64,000 bases of DNA, from assembly GCF_000499845.2 (NCBI RefSeq), contig NC_023751.2, forward strand, positions 32,784,309 through 32,848,308, read 5' to 3'. The DNA comes from Phaseolus vulgaris (lineage: Eukaryota > Streptophyta > Magnoliopsida > Fabales > Fabaceae). Shown here piece after piece: positions 22,205-35,389 of the stretch (its first letter is position 1; each line of letters starts with the position of its first letter). The position numbers and the translations under genes were made by a program. The notes beneath the pieces are model-generated. The model was given only the letters and a program-made list of their open reading frames with translations, had not been told where the DNA came from and did no database searches.

Positions 22205-24015
22205 TTCTGCGTCAAGAAAATAGAGGATGTTATCAAGATTATAATACATGACTTTAACAACTTTATAAATAAATTACCCAACACGTCTTCTCCATGCATT
22301 TTACAAAAAACGATTACATTAATTTCTTTTTACTAAACATAAGCTCAAATTCAGATTATTAAAAATAGTAACAAAATCATTATATTATACGGGGCTAAAA
22401 ATACTATTTAAACATTCTCATTTAAATACTTTAATACTTAATGGCGGTTCATAAAATTTATTAGACAACAAGATTTTACATCATTATTTAATCATAATTA
22501 TTTTCTATAATAATTTTGTTAAACTTTATATAACTTCTCCAAAAAGTCACGTATTCACTAATAATTGTTTTATTATTAGTTGATGGCGCGTGTAATTTTT
22601 TTATACTTACAAAATACAGTGATTATATTCAAAATCTATTTAAATTATACAACCTTGAGTGTGAATATTTATTGTATAAGACCAAGGGGTTTCAATGTAA
22701 AGATTATGATGTTATAATGTGTGCCGTGTTCTGCCAGCCAGTTTCATAATGAATTCTAAATTGTCTTCTTTGGTAAGAGTAATAAATTACTACTACATGT
22801 TACATTGAAACCAACCACTAATGATTTCTTAACTAATGGGTGTTATAACTTAACTCAAATGTTTTTGGTTTTACAGTAGTTCATAACACAAAAGTTTTTT
22901 TTTTTTTTAAAAAAAGATAATATCTATAAAAAATTTATCGATCTATTCATGATCAAATTAAGGATATGATATACTTATAAAAATGGTGTTGTGCTATTAA
23001 TTTTGTCACACAAATAAAAAAAAAATAGGTTGCAATATTAGTTTTATCCACACTAGTGGACATGGATTTAAATGTGTTTACATCTAAGTGTGGGGAAAAT
23101 TTTTCTAGAAATATAAATTTACAAACAATATATCGAGTTTAGGGATGACAACAAGACGTATACTCACTCACATATCCGAAGTAAAAATTTATATTTATCT
23201 TTATTCTTGTTGGTATAAAATTTGTTTCTCATCTCATTTATATCTCGTAGTGAGTAAAAACATCCATATAAGGGTTTTTTCTACGTTTTCGAGCTTTAAG
23301 CACAAGATACTTTTGGTTCTTGAACAATTTGTCTTATTGCAATTCCAACTTTTGGATTTTCAGTAGTCTAAGAAGTTATATGAGAAATATTTTGTTCAAT
23401 TCTTTGATGTGCACAACGAAATTACCTAAGTACTTTGCTTTTTAGACAATCTATGTAAAACCTAATGAATATGAACACATTCATCATAATGTTTTTCTAG
23501 TGATTCATTTAATATGATTTGGAACCTATTAAGCATATATATATATTATGTTTTCATTATCTTTCATATTAAGCAACTTGTACTATGTAGTAAGCAAGTT
23601 GAGTTTGATACCATGATTTTGTTGGATCTTTCGTTTAATCCTAAAAAAAAAAAAACTAACTATGGGATGTAAATGTTGGAGTTATGTTGTATTTGATGAA
23701 TCTAATATCTCTTGAAGAATTTAAAGATTGAATATCATGAAGATATTATGGATGTGTTTTTAAGATATGTTATATTGATTATAATTTGTTGTAAGTTTGT
23801 CTTTTTAATATGTTATATGGATTATAATTTGTTGTAAGTTTGTCTTTTGAAAGTTTTTTCAATAAGATATTTTAATTGATTAAAATATATTTTTAATCTC
23901 TTAAAATATTTCTATCTAGATATGGAATGACTCTTTAAAACATTATAATTAATTAAATATTTATTTCAATAATAATTTTAAACCATGATAAAATATAAAC
24001 TCTTTGTTTTAATAT
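22205..24015. other. 5' flank of unit C and AT-rich intergenic
   Basis: Bases 22205-22620 match the 5' flank of unit B. From 22620 to 24015 I see no gene. A partly open plus-strand frame at 23145-23366 is not accepted. The sequence contains a local direct duplication at 23760-23850 ('atatgttatatkgattataatttgttgtaag' type, where k marks t or g, 54-56 bp period). Confidence 0.5.
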
Positions 24016-24948
24016 GTTATAAAAACGAATTAATTGATTAATTTTATAAGTAAGTCAACTTTCTTACCTTAAAAATTATTTTACATGATAACAAAAGTTA
24101 AGGTTCTGAAAATTCTTCTAATTTGAAAGGTGAAGTAGAGTTAGTTAAGTAAAAAGACACACCCAAGAAGATGGGAATGGTAGCATGCAAATGTAGTCCA
24201 TGGTACCTTATTATCAAGGGTTATGATACGTATTATGTTACTTACAATATCTTTTTATTAATATTTAATCAAATAATTTAATTTATGTATTAATTAAATA
24301 TTTTATTTTAAGAAAAAGAAGGGTGTGAATTTGTTTTCCATTATCAATACGCATGACATTAAAAACGAATAAAAGCAATGGCCCGTAAGTTTGCATCCTT
24401 ATCAGGTAACCTTAAACATTAAAAACGAATAAAAGAATGGTTTAGAAAAAATCTTGACTAAAAGACATTCCAATTCGTATAAATAAATTTATTATGATTA
24501 AAAGCACTTTTTAATTATAGGGGTAAATATGATTTAAATTTCGATAAATATAATTATGTGTAGTTTTAGTTTTCTTTTAAAATAATATTATTTTAGAGAT
24601 TTGATATTTTCTAATCTCCATATGGCTTTTAACATTAACTTTAGCAATCGTTTATATAAATTCCAATAAATAATTTTAAGAAAAGAATTAGAACAAAATT
24701 AATTTTCGTACATTAAACTTAATTTATGTATAAGTTAATTTATAAAAAAAATCTTGTTCTAACATTTTGAGAAGTTTATCTCTAACCTATGTACACCTTG
24801 CCGATAAAAAAACAAAAAAAAAACCTATTTACACCTTAACTTCTGAAGAATTTTTTTTATTTTCTTTTTCATATTTTTTTTTGAGAAAAAATCATAAAAA
24901 AAATATGATAATAATTTTTCTAATGAATTTGAAAGTTATTAATTACAG
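24016..24948. repeat. AT-rich repeat R (copy in unit C)
   Basis: Second forward copy of the repeat at 19610-20650, with the same landmarks in the same order ('gtagcatgcaaatgtagtcc', 'cgcatgacattaaaaacga', 'ggggtaaatatgatttaaa'). No coding capacity seen. Confidence 0.75.
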
Positions 24949-25126
24949 AAAACTTTGGTTGTTAATTAGATACCAATTTAGAAACTATTTAACAATAATA
25001 TAAACTAAGTTAGAAATCAATTTCTTTTTAGTTTTTAAAATGGTCTCTAATTTAGTTACTATTGCAACTAATTATTTTGGTCTCTAAAAATTGGTTTCTA
25101 TTTCATGATTGTGTTGTGTTGTAGTG
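24949..25126. mobile_element. CACTA-like MITE, right part
   Basis: Matches the right half of the MITE family (ends 'tttcatgattgtgttgtgttgtagtg'; terminal GTAGTG at 25121-25126). The left terminus is missing; the element joins repeat R directly. Confidence 0.7.
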
Positions 25127-25513
25127 TGTAGTGATTCATAAACCTAAAAGTCATGGTTCATTTATGTCAAAAGTTAAAATGAGTAGAACAAAATTCATCC
25201 TACTTTATGTTATAAGTTTGGGATACTTTTTTCAATTACTTAATTAACCTTGTAAACTTTAATGAACTTAATTGTTTAGAGCTGGCTAAAATATATTCCA
25301 ATTCTTATATATAAATTACTTATGTTAATAAAATCAAAATTTCTTTAAAAAAAAATATTTTAAAGTTCTATAAGTATGAATTTGTTTTAATTTTAATTAT
25401 TATAAATTTGTATGTAATTTTTTAGTTAATTATGAACTTTCTTAAGTATTTTCGTTTCTTATCATTAGGTTAATTATAAAAATGAAAAATATGAGATAAT
25501 AAGTAACATTTTA
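25127..25513. repeat. AT-rich flank shared with the big inverted repeat
   Basis: Begins 'tgattcataaacctaaaa' and follows the same course as 53910-54080 and, reversed, 54720-54880. A related piece is at 35990-36270. No gene seen. Confidence 0.6.
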
Positions 25514-25899
25514 AGAAGAACCCCAACCAGTGATGCCATCTGACAACTCCAGAACAGCAGATATAATTAACACCAGCACCTCCATCAGCATCACATCCAA
25601 CTCCAGCACCTTTTGCCATTCCCCCTAACAGCCACACCAAGCCCCCAAAAACTCCCACCTCCACTTCAGACCACCGTCTTATACTACGATCACCCCCCAC
25701 CAAGACCACTCAAGAGTTACACCTCCAGAGAACCGAAACAGCAGTAGCATGACCAAGGCACACAATATAGCAAACATTATTCCTTTCCTACTCTGCCAAG
25801 TAGGTCCTAGCCTTCTCAAATTCTGCGGTTAGCTCAAAGAGCCCTTCTTCCACCCTCTACCTGTAACGCATACTACTTATAGCTATAGATACAGGACCA

Positions 25900-28800
25900 A
25901 GGATTTAGAATCCAGAGAAATTGTGTCCCTTATGCTTCAACCACAACCACGATTTGAGTTGGGCCTTCTACAACACTTCTTCAGCGTCCACTACTCCTTC
26001 ACTAAACACCACTGCATTTCTATGCTCCCACAGGCTCCAAATTATAGTTGTCCAAACCCCTTTCCAGACCAAATTCTGTTTTCGACAACCATTTACTAGA
26101 TAAAAGCTCTCAAAGTGAACCATAATGTCATTATATTGGGCGAACAATATACCGATCCATTTGAAGCACATAGACCACACCCGCCATGCATGTTCGCATT
26201 CCACAAAAAGATGTTGGCAGGACTCCTCCGCGGACAAACATAACGCACACGTTGTAGAGTTCATAGCAACCCCCGACGTCTCAAACTCAGTCTTGTAGGG
26301 ATTCTCCCCAACAGTACCCTCCAGACCAAGAGCATAACATTTGGGAAAGTTTTCACCTTCTAGAGAAGGATACACACCTCTTTTTGTTGACCCCTTTCAG
26401 GCTTAAACAGACACTCATACGCTGCACTTACCGAAAAATCACCATATTCATTACTCCTCCACAGCAGGGTATCTTCCACATCCTTCCTTACTCTGACCCT
26501 GGAAATGTGGTTTCCAAGTTTAGATTCCAGAGCAAATTCCCATTCAAATCTACTTCTCCTCCAACTAAGGGTCCACCTCCACTCCAAATCATCCCATACT
26601 CCTACCTCTTTCACCTTCTGACCTTGATTCAGGGATAGAGAATACAGCCTTGGATACAAGGTCTTCAAGTTCGAATTACCAACCCACACATCCTTCCAAA
26701 ATCTAACTTTATCACCACTCCCTAGATTCCATCCGACTTGCTCTTGAAACCACCCTTCAACTCCTCCTTCTTTACACACCTTCAACAAATCTCTCCACCA
26801 CCAGGACTGAAGTTTCACAGGTATAAGACTAATACTTGTATCCAATCCATACTTTGAGTTTAACACTTCATTCCATCTCCCTTCACGACCAGAGATAGTC
26901 CTCCACTTCCACTTCGCCAACAACGCATAATTAAACTTCCTTATATCTCTGATGCCCAACCCTCTTTCCCCTTTCGGTTTGCAAATATCTTTCCAACTAA
27001 TCCAAGAAATAGGTCTATTTCCCTTCCCCCAACCCCACAGGAATCTCCTTTGTATGCTAGTAATACTCTTACAGACCATCTCAGGTGCTCTAAACAGGGA
27101 CAAGTAGTAGAGTGGAACCGCCGACAGGACTGACTTGACAAGGCACAATCTTCCTACCATAGACAGAAATCTCCCTTTCCACAAACTAAGCCTGGATTTT
27201 AGCTTACTCAAAACAGGCTCCCAGAATTTCTTCTTTCTCAGATTACCCCCCTCACTTCTATACCCAAATAGATAAAAGGTACCTTCATTTAGGAGCAATT
27301 TAGGGTCTTCGTATAACAATCCATGTTGCTTTTCCTAACATTTACACCTGCTAGCTTAGACTTATGAAAGTTGATCGTCAGCCCAGACGCTAGCTCAAAA
27401 CCCCTGAGAATGGCCTTCAGTATAAACACATTAGAGTATGAATCCTGGCATAAAAACAACGTGTCATCAGCGAACTGGAGTATACTAAGCTCCACCTTTT
27501 TCCTTCCAATATTAAGGCCTTTGTAAAGATTAGCCTTCGCAGCTTGCCTTACTAGCCCTGCAAGCCCTTCAGCTACCACTATAAAGAGAAAAGGAGCAAG
27601 GGGGTCACCCTGCCTAAGCCCCCGTGACGGATAAAATTCCTCCGTTGGAATTCCATTAACCAACATAAACACAGTTGCACTAGCCAGACATCCTTTGATC
27701 CACATAATCCATTTACAATGGAAACCCAGCCTCTAAAGCATGTCAAGAAGGAACTCCCATCTGACAGAATTATAAGCTTTTTCAAAGTCCACCTTAAGAC
27801 ACAGCCCACTCACTTGTCGCCTCCTAAGGTCTTCTAGCACCTCATTGGCCGTTAAAACACTATCAAGAATCCCTTTATCCTTAAGGAAGACTGATTGGCA
27901 CTCATCAATAACGGCTGGTAACACTTTCTTCATCCGTTCTGCTAGCACCTTAGAGATGATTTTATACATCACACCCACCAAGGAGATTGGTCTATATTGT
28001 TCAAGATTGGACGTGTCTCTTACTTTTGGGACAAGAGCGACAAAAGAGGCGTTGCACCCTTTAGGGATACACCCTGATTCATGAAAGAGGGACATCGCTT
28101 GTACTACCTACCCAGCTCTCCTTAATAAAATTCATGTTGAAGCCATCAGGCCCAGGGCTCTTTATCCCATCACAAAATCATACAGTGTCCCTTATTTCTT
28201 CCTCTGAAAACGCCATAGTCAAGCTCACATTGTCCTCTTGAGATAAGAACTTGAACTCAACCTCATCGAGTCTAACCCCAAAGTCTTTCGTGGCTTTGAA
28301 TCTAATATCAAAGAGCTTTTTGGCTTTAGATCGCACAGTACAAGGTTCTTCACACCATTGACCCCCTACCTCCACTCCCTTAACTTCATTTCTAAGTCTT
28401 CTCCATCTCAAGGACGAGTGGTAGAATCTTGTACAAGAATCACCCTACTTAAACCACCTTGCTCTAGTTTTCTGACAAGTAAGGGACTCTATCTTTTTGC
28501 ATTTTCCTTCAACCGACTTACCAGAGCAGCCTTTTTCAACCTATCTCCTTCGTTCAGGTCATTCAAACAATCCATACAATCAAATTCCTCATTTTCCTGT
28601 AGGATCTCCTTCTTCCGAGTGTAAACATTTCCAAACACTTCCTTGTTCCAGATCTTTAGGTCACCCTTCAAACTCTTCAGCTTCTCCTTAACATTCACCA
28701 GGGCATTCCCCTTAATGGGATAAGATAACCATTTTTCCTTTACCATCTCATTGAAACTCCTTTCCAGGAACCAAGCATCAATGGTACGAAACGATTTAGG

Positions 28801-29523
28801 TTCCCAATCCTTCTCCACTGACTTCACCACTATGGCACAGTGGTCAGAGACTTCCCTCCGCTGCACATATTGTTTACTCATAGGCCATCTTACAAACCAT
28901 TCCTCTGAGACCAGTACTCTGTCTATTCTGCTTTTTGCCGACCCATTAGACTTGAACCACATGTAATTCTTTCCCACAATAGGTAAATCCAGCAAAAGGT
29001 TAGCATCAATGAAATTATTAAAGCCAATAATCTCACTTGAATAATCAGACCCCTCCCTTATCCCCTTCCTTTCACTACGGCTTCTAACAGCATTGAAATC
29101 ACCACACAAGCACCATACCTTCTCTTGTGACGCCGATTTAACAGTAGACAATTCCTCCCATAGGATCTTCTTATCATTAATTGTGCAGGCAGCGTAGATA
29201 TTCACCATAACACAGTTGCAATTAGTTTTAAGATGAATACAAAAGACAGCTATGAATCATTTCCCCATCATATGGCTGCTATAGCTAAACGCGTCTACAT
29301 TCCACATAGACAGCAAACTTCCGCACCCATTTTCCCCTTCATTATATAACCATCCCACTCTATTGTTCCCCCACACAGAAAAGCATTTTGCCTCAGTAAT
29401 CTCCTTTAATTTTGTCTCTTGTAGACACACAAAATTTGCCCCTTCGCAGGCAATTACATGATTCAAGTATCTTGATTTGATACTCTCCCCCATACCTCTA
29501 ATATTCAGATTAACGACTATCAT
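25900..29523 (-). pseudogene. LINE ORF2 (endonuclease-reverse transcriptase), broken
   Basis: ATG at 29523, 63 bp after the last ORF1 segment. The apurinic-type endonuclease shows its catalytic motifs in order: LNIRGMG, QETKLKE, CGDFNAV, SRIDRVLV and VSDHCAI (29510-28840). The RT spans 28095-27290: YRPISLVGVMYKIISKVL, LKVDFEKAYNSVRWEF with a catalytic Asp, RGLRQGDPLAPFLF and LQFADDTLFL (about 27470). The connection (26980-26880; GLGIRDIRKFNYALLAKWKW) and zf-RVT (CALCLSAEES, HLFVECEHAWRVWSMC; 26250-26150) follow. Unlike the 2.2 kb element, no RNase H is present. Breaks fall near 29255, 28489, 28178, 27733, 27300 and 26360-26380. Confidence 0.9.
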
Positions 29524-29529
29524 GGGATA

Positions 29530-31728
29530 ACATCCATATCCCCCAGCTTAGACTCCATCAAGACTTTAGTATCGCGTACTTCCATTCACCCATACTCCAT
29601 TACCACCTCCTTCTCATCCCCTCGACAGAATAAGCCAGCTTTCTTACCATCTGCCCACAACCTTACAAGTTCCTCCACACTAACAGGGTCACACAACCTG
29701 GAATTATAGGTTCTTATGTCTGTATCAGAGAATGAGATAGAAGGCAAAACCTCCCTGTTCCGCCCAACGACCCAACTTGAGGGTGTTTTACGCTTAGTCT
29801 TACCGATCTCCTCGGATGCGGACAAGAGACCCCCAATTCTACAAACCCTTTCTTCTTACGCCGCCTAGGTGGTGAGTTCGATCTGCTCTTCATCGTTGCT
29901 ACATCTGCACCATGATACAGGGGGGACACACCCCCTACATTGCCATCGTCGACACTTATTTGAGCTTTGCTCGCCATCTTCGCGCAGATCATTCCACTTC
30001 CTGACATCTGGATTCCGTCACAGCTATTGGCTAGGGAGATCGCTTCATCTTCGTGCCTAGCACTCTCCATCCGACCTTCTAAGACCTTCATTCCTTTCCT
30101 TACTGCAGCATGACTTTTTGTACCCCTTGACCCATCAAACTCATTTGTGAAAGGACATTTATGCCCTGCGCCAACTTCTTCCTTCTGGACTTCATCGTTA
30201 TGTCCTTGCTCACTTAAACGGGCCTCAAAGTTGTGCACCCGACCCACTCCCTTAGAAGACACGTTTTGGTTTATAAGACACTCAACGTCTATTACTGCTT
30301 TAGTCGCCTCAGACAGAATAATATTACTAGAACAAGCACCTCCACAGACTTGGACAGAGGATTTATCAGTAGGACTTCCATCTTTTTCCTTTAGTCCCTG
30401 TCTAACTCCACTCATATCACTCACCCTACCTTTCACTCTGCCATCTTTTCCAGGTTCCAAAAGAGAAAAGGTTGACTTAAGCATGGACTGTTCACCATCT
30501 CCTTCCTCTTCTCCTCCTCCGTCCTCTCCTACTGGCCATCGTGCACCTCAATTACTGTTTCGAACATGCTCCTCGCCACTCCCAACAGAGAGAGCTGATT
30601 CTTCAACATACGTTTCTGAGGAGGAGACGCTATCGGATGAGTCTTCCCATTCCTTTTTTCTTTTACATCCCTAGCCAGAACAACCATTAGGTTCCTCCTC
30701 AACTAGGATACTACACAAAAGATCGTTGATATGCATTCTTCTCGCCCATCTAACACTTCCAACGTTCTAGACTCTCACTTTCAACCTAGCGTATTCCAAG
30801 ACCTCCCATGAGAGTGAAACTTCATCTACAGAGACCACTGTTGCCGACTTTGATAGCTCTCCAATGACTTTAGCAAAGCAATCCCTATTCCACGCTGGTA
30901 AAGGCAGCCGAAATACCTCACCCAAACAATTCTATGGCTAACCCCACTGTTGGGCGACCATGGACTAACGCTTGAGAAAGAGTTGTCAAACCAACCTTTG
31001 TTCAGCTTCATAATGTCCTTCATCGCCTCCCCTTCTCTTGGAGTGAGCAAAACCAGATTATCACCCAGAAATCTCACCCTCACCATGGTCATACCCCCTT
31101 TCACAAGTTCCTCTCCCACCTTTTTAAAGTCCATGCCATCTCTAAGATTCCCTATGAAGCTCTTCACCATCCACTGAGGCGGTATTGTTGTGTTTTGACA
31201 GATGGACCCTTCCATTGCTCGTGACTTCCTCCTGCAAAAACTTCAGCAAAGGTCTTATTGCTTAGCTTCTCCACCCACACCTCCTTACAACTGTTTACCT
31301 TTTCCTTTTTCGTCCCGAACAGTACGTGCCCGGTCTTCCTTCTGACTTTGTATGTGCTCCCATCCTAGGGTTCTCCGCTTCTTCCTTCTTGGTTCATACT
31401 GGTGTCTCCGATACTTCAGTATATTCACGTAAAGCTTCCTATTACCAATGTAGATCCGATCAAGGTCACCTTCTAGACGCACGACATTTTTTACATCAAG
31501 GAATCGCACAAAACCGAACCTCCTTCCCCACTTATTAAGTCTACGAGAGATGAAAACCTCCTTCACCGTTGCCCATTTTTGAAAGACCTTTACCATGTCC
31601 ATCTCACCATACCCATTGGGAAAGTTTGAAAAGAAGAAGGTAGAGAAATCATTTCCATTCCCTGAGTCCCCATCCTTGTCGTACCCCCGCTCACCATTCC
31701 TACCATAGCGTGCCCTTCCGCTCACCAT
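29530..31728 (-). pseudogene. LINE ORF1 (RRM-containing RNA-binding protein), broken
   Basis: ATG at 31728. An RRM-like fold at about residues 28-95 is visible through FFFSNFPNGYGEMDMVKV, VFISRRLNKWGRRFGFVRF and the RNP-like YIGNRKLYVNILKYR. A basic stretch follows (RRKKRR), then a stop at 31285. Sequence continues in shifted frames at 31215-30826 (MVKSFIGNLRDG, VRFLGDNLVLLTPREGEAM), 30484-29714 (a long acidic/Ser-rich linker ending SPPRRRKKKGF) and 29825-29586 (SVEELVRLWADGKKAGLF). In plant LINEs ORF1 coats the RNA in the retrotransposition particle. At least three breaks are present. Confidence 0.8.
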
Positions 31729-31870
31729 TCTTTCTTTTCTTTTGATTACTCGATAACTAAAGGGTGTTCAATGAACAATCTTTGACTTGTAGATCACGCA
31801 GGTAAGAGGAAGCTATCAGGTGATAACAAGACCTTCCACTATGCAAGTCTCTGTGAAACCATATTAATAT

Positions 31871-32045
31871 AATTATAAACGTATCCTGAAGTTTCGTAAG
31901 CACAATGTACTTTCATTAATGCATTGTTGGAAATAAAACTTTTATTCACAATTTATGACTTTGTTTGAAGATATCTTTGTTATATATCATGGAGTGAAAC
32001 CATTTTATTTGATATTTAGTTTATACTTTTCACATCAACACATTT
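31871..32045. repeat. Distal 3' flank of gene unit D
   Basis: Matches 14810-14884 and 16685-16735 next to unit B ('actttcattaatgcatt', 'ggagtgaaaccattttattt'). It is the empty-site context for the LINE that follows. Confidence 0.65.
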
Positions 32046-33372
32046 TGGAGGTGGCGGTTAAGGTGGAGAAGGGAGAGGTTTGTGTGAGAATCTTTACAAG
32101 AGGAAGAATTGTATAGGCTTATCTCTACGGGCTATATCAAAAGGGAGGAAAAGGATATGCAAATATGGAAAGGTGATACAATAGGGGTTTTCGGTGAAAT
32201 CTTCCTATGATGATTGCCTAGGAAACTATGGTGCATGGCAAGTTAAAGGCATTTTTTTATCAACTATAGCATGCTAAAGTTTTTCCCAATGTTCTAACCA
32301 CTGCTTGGAGGATTCTGCTGGATAAGATGCCAACACGTAGCTTCCTTAGTAGGAGAGGAGTGTGAGTGACGCATACTGAGTGTGAGATGTGCAGGGCTAC
32401 AGAAAAGACAACTCAACACTTGTTCTTTGAGTGTGTTGTTGCTCAGCGGGTTTGGTCCATTTGCTTTAGGTGGATAGGTACTCTGGGTATTCAACATAAG
32501 GATTTAAAGGTTCATTTTGAAAGTTTTATTTTAGTTCATTTGAATTATAAGTAAAATCTGGTGTGGAAGGGTATGTGGGTGACAATAGTGAGGGGTATTT
32601 GAAATCAAAGGAACATGGTCATTTTTTAGCAAGGTGTATCTGATGCAGAGGAAGTTTTCCAGATAGCTCAACTTAGAGCGTGGCTTTGGTTGAAACATAG
32701 GGTCAAAACCTTTAATTTTTCTTTTTCGAATTGGCACCTAATCCTGTTTTATGTATCAAAAGTTGCAGGTAATTGGATCATGGTACATATTTAATGGTCC
32801 TCCGATTTCTTAGTGTTTTTTTAGCTGCTGCAGGCAGTTTTCTTGATGAGGATGCAACCCAAGACCCGATGGACTACCATGGTTCATCTGATTGAACTAC
32901 AAAGGAACTAAGATGTTAGGGACGTTGTGGTTCCCTGCTGCTGTTTTCTGTTTTCTCCGCTTGCAGGAAGTTGCAGGGTTTCTTTGGTTAAGGTTGTGAA
33001 GGAGCAATTTTAAATGCAGATTTGCTTTGGCTTAGATTTTGCGGGAGTTTAACTTTGTTTTGTGGTTCTGATTTTGGTACTTGAACTGGGAATATGCAGG
33101 GATTTGGTAGGTGTACAGACCCTGTTATTGTTCTCAGTTTTTTTTTCTCTCTCTCCTGGACAACCTTTGGAAGGGGCATTTCTAGGCTCTTTTTGATTGG
33201 TCACACTTGTGGGGCTTATCTAAGTGTTGGGAGAGTTGATGTTTTTTAAGGTTTTGGTTTATTCTCGTCCTTTTTTAGAAAGACGTAGAAATGATGGAGA
33301 TCTTATAATAGGATTGAGATACTCTTAAAATAACCGTTTTAATTTAATTAATTTTTTTTTATAAAAAAAAAT
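32046..33372 (+). pseudogene. 5'-truncated LINE, zf-RVT region and poly-A
   Basis: Plus strand. Legible parts are AWRILLDKMPTRSFLSRRGV (32308), CEMCRATEKTTQHLFFEC and VWSICFRWIGTLGIQHKDL (32380-32500), then NLVWKGMWVTIV and DAEEVFQIAQLRAWLWLKH, followed by about 650 bp of 3' UTR and an A run at 33362-33371. It is inserted within 'cacatcaacacatttt / atcacactttgattt', which is continuous in unit B (16725-16745), leaving a short target duplication of about 8-11 bp. Several stops are present. Confidence 0.85.
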
Positions 33373-34440
33373 CACACTTTGATTTGAGATTGTAAGATTG
33401 CGACATAAACATGAATACAAATAAAATGATTACTAATTTACATGTCCTTAAGTTGTTTATTTTTTATTTTATTTTATTTTTTAATCTTTATATATACTCC
33501 ATGAAACAATCTAATTCAAATAAATTGGGTTGAGATTGTTTTGTAATTGGATTAAATTTAATCCAACCTAATATATTTCAGTTATGTTGAGTGACGATTT
33601 CTATACATTAAAATATATTGACATGATGAAAAATTATTAAATAATATTAACAAATTTTTCATTATATTATAAAAAAAATCATGAAATAAAAACTAATTTT
33701 TATAGATCAAAATAATTAGTTACAATAGTAACTAAATTAGAGACCATTTTAGAAACTAAAAAAAAATTGGTTTCTAAATTAGTTTCTATTATTGATAAAT
33801 AGTTTCTAAATTGGTATCTAATTATCAACCAAAGTTTTAACTACCAATTAATATAAAATAATAAAAATGTTTTTAAATAAATAGATATGTGCGATAAAAA
33901 TACTTATGAAACTCTTTTTTTAAAATATATTTTATGATTTGAATTTTTGAAACATTTTTTTAATTATGAAAGTTAGTTTTATATATGAATTTTCTGAAAA
34001 CATGTTGTGAGGAATACGAAAGTCACAACTTAGTTTAACAAATAGTGAGAAGTGAAATTTCAACAAGAGATAATGTAAAAATCCCGTAAAATAAAAGAAT
34101 TATCAAAATAAAAAAGTTGTAAATGATGAACATGATAATGAAAAAGAGAGAGAATACTTTAATGAAGGTATTGCTTTTTTTTTTTCTTGGTAATCTCTTC
34201 TTTGATTTGTTAATTATTGAATGTTACATCGAAATTCTCAAATGATTGTAATATGGAGTAAGCTCTTGTTTGACTTACAGATTATCTAGGATGCAGGAAG
34301 TGTCTTAAAAAGAAAAGATATTTTATAAAGAAAAAAGTCACATGAAAACGGATAGGGAAAGAACGGAAAACACAAACAAAATGAAAAGAAGAACATAAGC
34401 ATTATGATATGTGACTCAGACATTGAACAAGCTGTCGAAT
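33373..34440. repeat. 3' flank of gene unit D, with a MITE
   Basis: Resumes the unit flank (matches 16740-18015). It is interrupted at 33655-33855 by a copy of the CACTA-like MITE family in reverse orientation ('agagaccattttagaaacta', 'aaattggtatctaattatc'). No gene seen. Confidence 0.7.
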
Positions 34441-34758
34441 TTACGCACATTGACCAGAGTCGGGCAGTCCACAAGAACTGAGAGTTCCGTTGATGCCAAA
34501 AAATATGAAGAGAGAGTCGCTGGTGATGCCAGGGATGGCAGATCTTAGGGCATCGCAAAGGCAACCACCAGCTCGACCACCCAGCCCCTGAAGGATGCCG
34601 CAGCAGGGGGGTTCTGTTGGGACCCCCCCTAAACTAAGACTCACCAAATCCGACAGACATGTACTCAAATCAGGACATGGTTGAGAGGTGACGATTGAGA
34701 GTGAGAGCAGATTCAGAGAGAGGAATAGACCAACACAAACACTACCCTTCCAACCCAT
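34441..34758 (-). CDS. Hydrophobic seed protein / LTP-like secreted protein (copy D)
   Basis: ATG at 34758, TAA at 34441-34443, 105 residues. Residues 1-25 form a signal peptide (basic start, then GLFLSLNLLSLSIV, then TSQ); cleavage near Q26 is likely. The mature part carries the full eight-cysteine pattern: C28, C34, C52-C53, C66-x-C68, C96 and C104. The QPCPDLSTCLSDL start closely resembles soybean hydrophobic seed protein (family of PF14547, related to plant lipid-transfer and 14 kDa proline-rich proteins). Such proteins are secreted, disulfide-bonded four-helix proteins found on seed surfaces and in cell walls; ligand and exact role are unknown here. An in-frame ATG four codons upstream is possible, but the MG(L/W/C)KGSV start is conserved in all copies. 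This is the only copy with the complete motif. Confidence 0.85.
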   Translation of the reverse strand: MGWKGSVCVGLFLSLNLLSLSIVTSQPCPDLSTCLSDLVSLSLGGVPTEPPCCGILQGLGGRAGGCLCDALRSAIPGITSDSLFIFFGINGTLSSCGLPDSGQCA

Positions 34759-34856
34759 TTCACTCAACAAACCTAATTTCTAATTCCTGTCACAACACTT
34801 TCTTACACTTCTCTATGTAGATCGATTCTCAATTATCAACAACTCAACACCAGGAA

Positions 34857-34865
34857 CTATTTATA
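34857..34865 (-). promoter_or_regulatory. TATA box of gene copy D
   Basis: TATAAATAG on the minus strand about 100 bp upstream of the ATG, with the conserved 'agggc' before it. Confidence 0.75.
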
Positions 34866-35389
34866 GCCCTAAAACTTCTGCATCTGGTCTCTTTTCACTT
34901 TTGTTCAAACTTAAGAAAATAGACAACCATTCCCATTAATTATAACAAAGATATTTTTATCATTTAAAAATTCCGATAATCTATATATATATATACACAT
35001 CACTATTACGATATTTGGAAGTTTTATTTGAGAAAAAAGCATTAAAAAAAGAGCTCATAATAAGTTTTCTAATGAATTTGGAACTTATTATAATTAAAGG
35101 AATACACATATTTTTAATTAAAATAATCAGTATATAATTTAATCAAATAGTTTATTTATTATATGTAACTATTAATAAAGAAATTATTTTTACAATCAGT
35201 TAGTACAAATAATTTATTGTTCAATTTTATTTTTATTAATATAACTCATTTTATTAACTTAATTAAAGTCACCGATAATAAATAATAAGTACTCTTAAAT
35301 ATTATCTATTGTTCACAGTTAGAAGATATTCACTAGAATACCTTTTCTGTAAGTGTACGAGTAAAGTTATCTGGCTTGTGTGTGCTAAG
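34866..35389. repeat. AT-rich 5' flank of unit D
   Basis: Nearly identical to 9928-10404 of unit A apart from the AT microsatellite. No gene is seen. Confidence 0.75.

Larger units (their letters stand above)
25514..31870 (-). mobile_element. Nearly full-length L1-like LINE
   Basis: About 6.35 kb on the minus strand holding both ORFs in order: 5' UTR (about 31870-31730), ORF1 (31728 to about 29530) and ORF2 (29523 to about 25900), then 3' UTR. This is the layout and length of plant L1 elements. It lies between unit C and unit D. The 3' end joins AT-rich DNA at about 25514 without a visible poly-T, so a little of the tail may be lost. Several stops and frameshifts make it inactive, but it is the best-preserved element here and a reference for the fragments. 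Confidence 0.9.

Noticed and set aside
30147..30674. 175-codon plus-strand ORF
   Set aside because: Antisense of the Ser-rich ORF1 linker of the 25.5-31.9 kb LINE.
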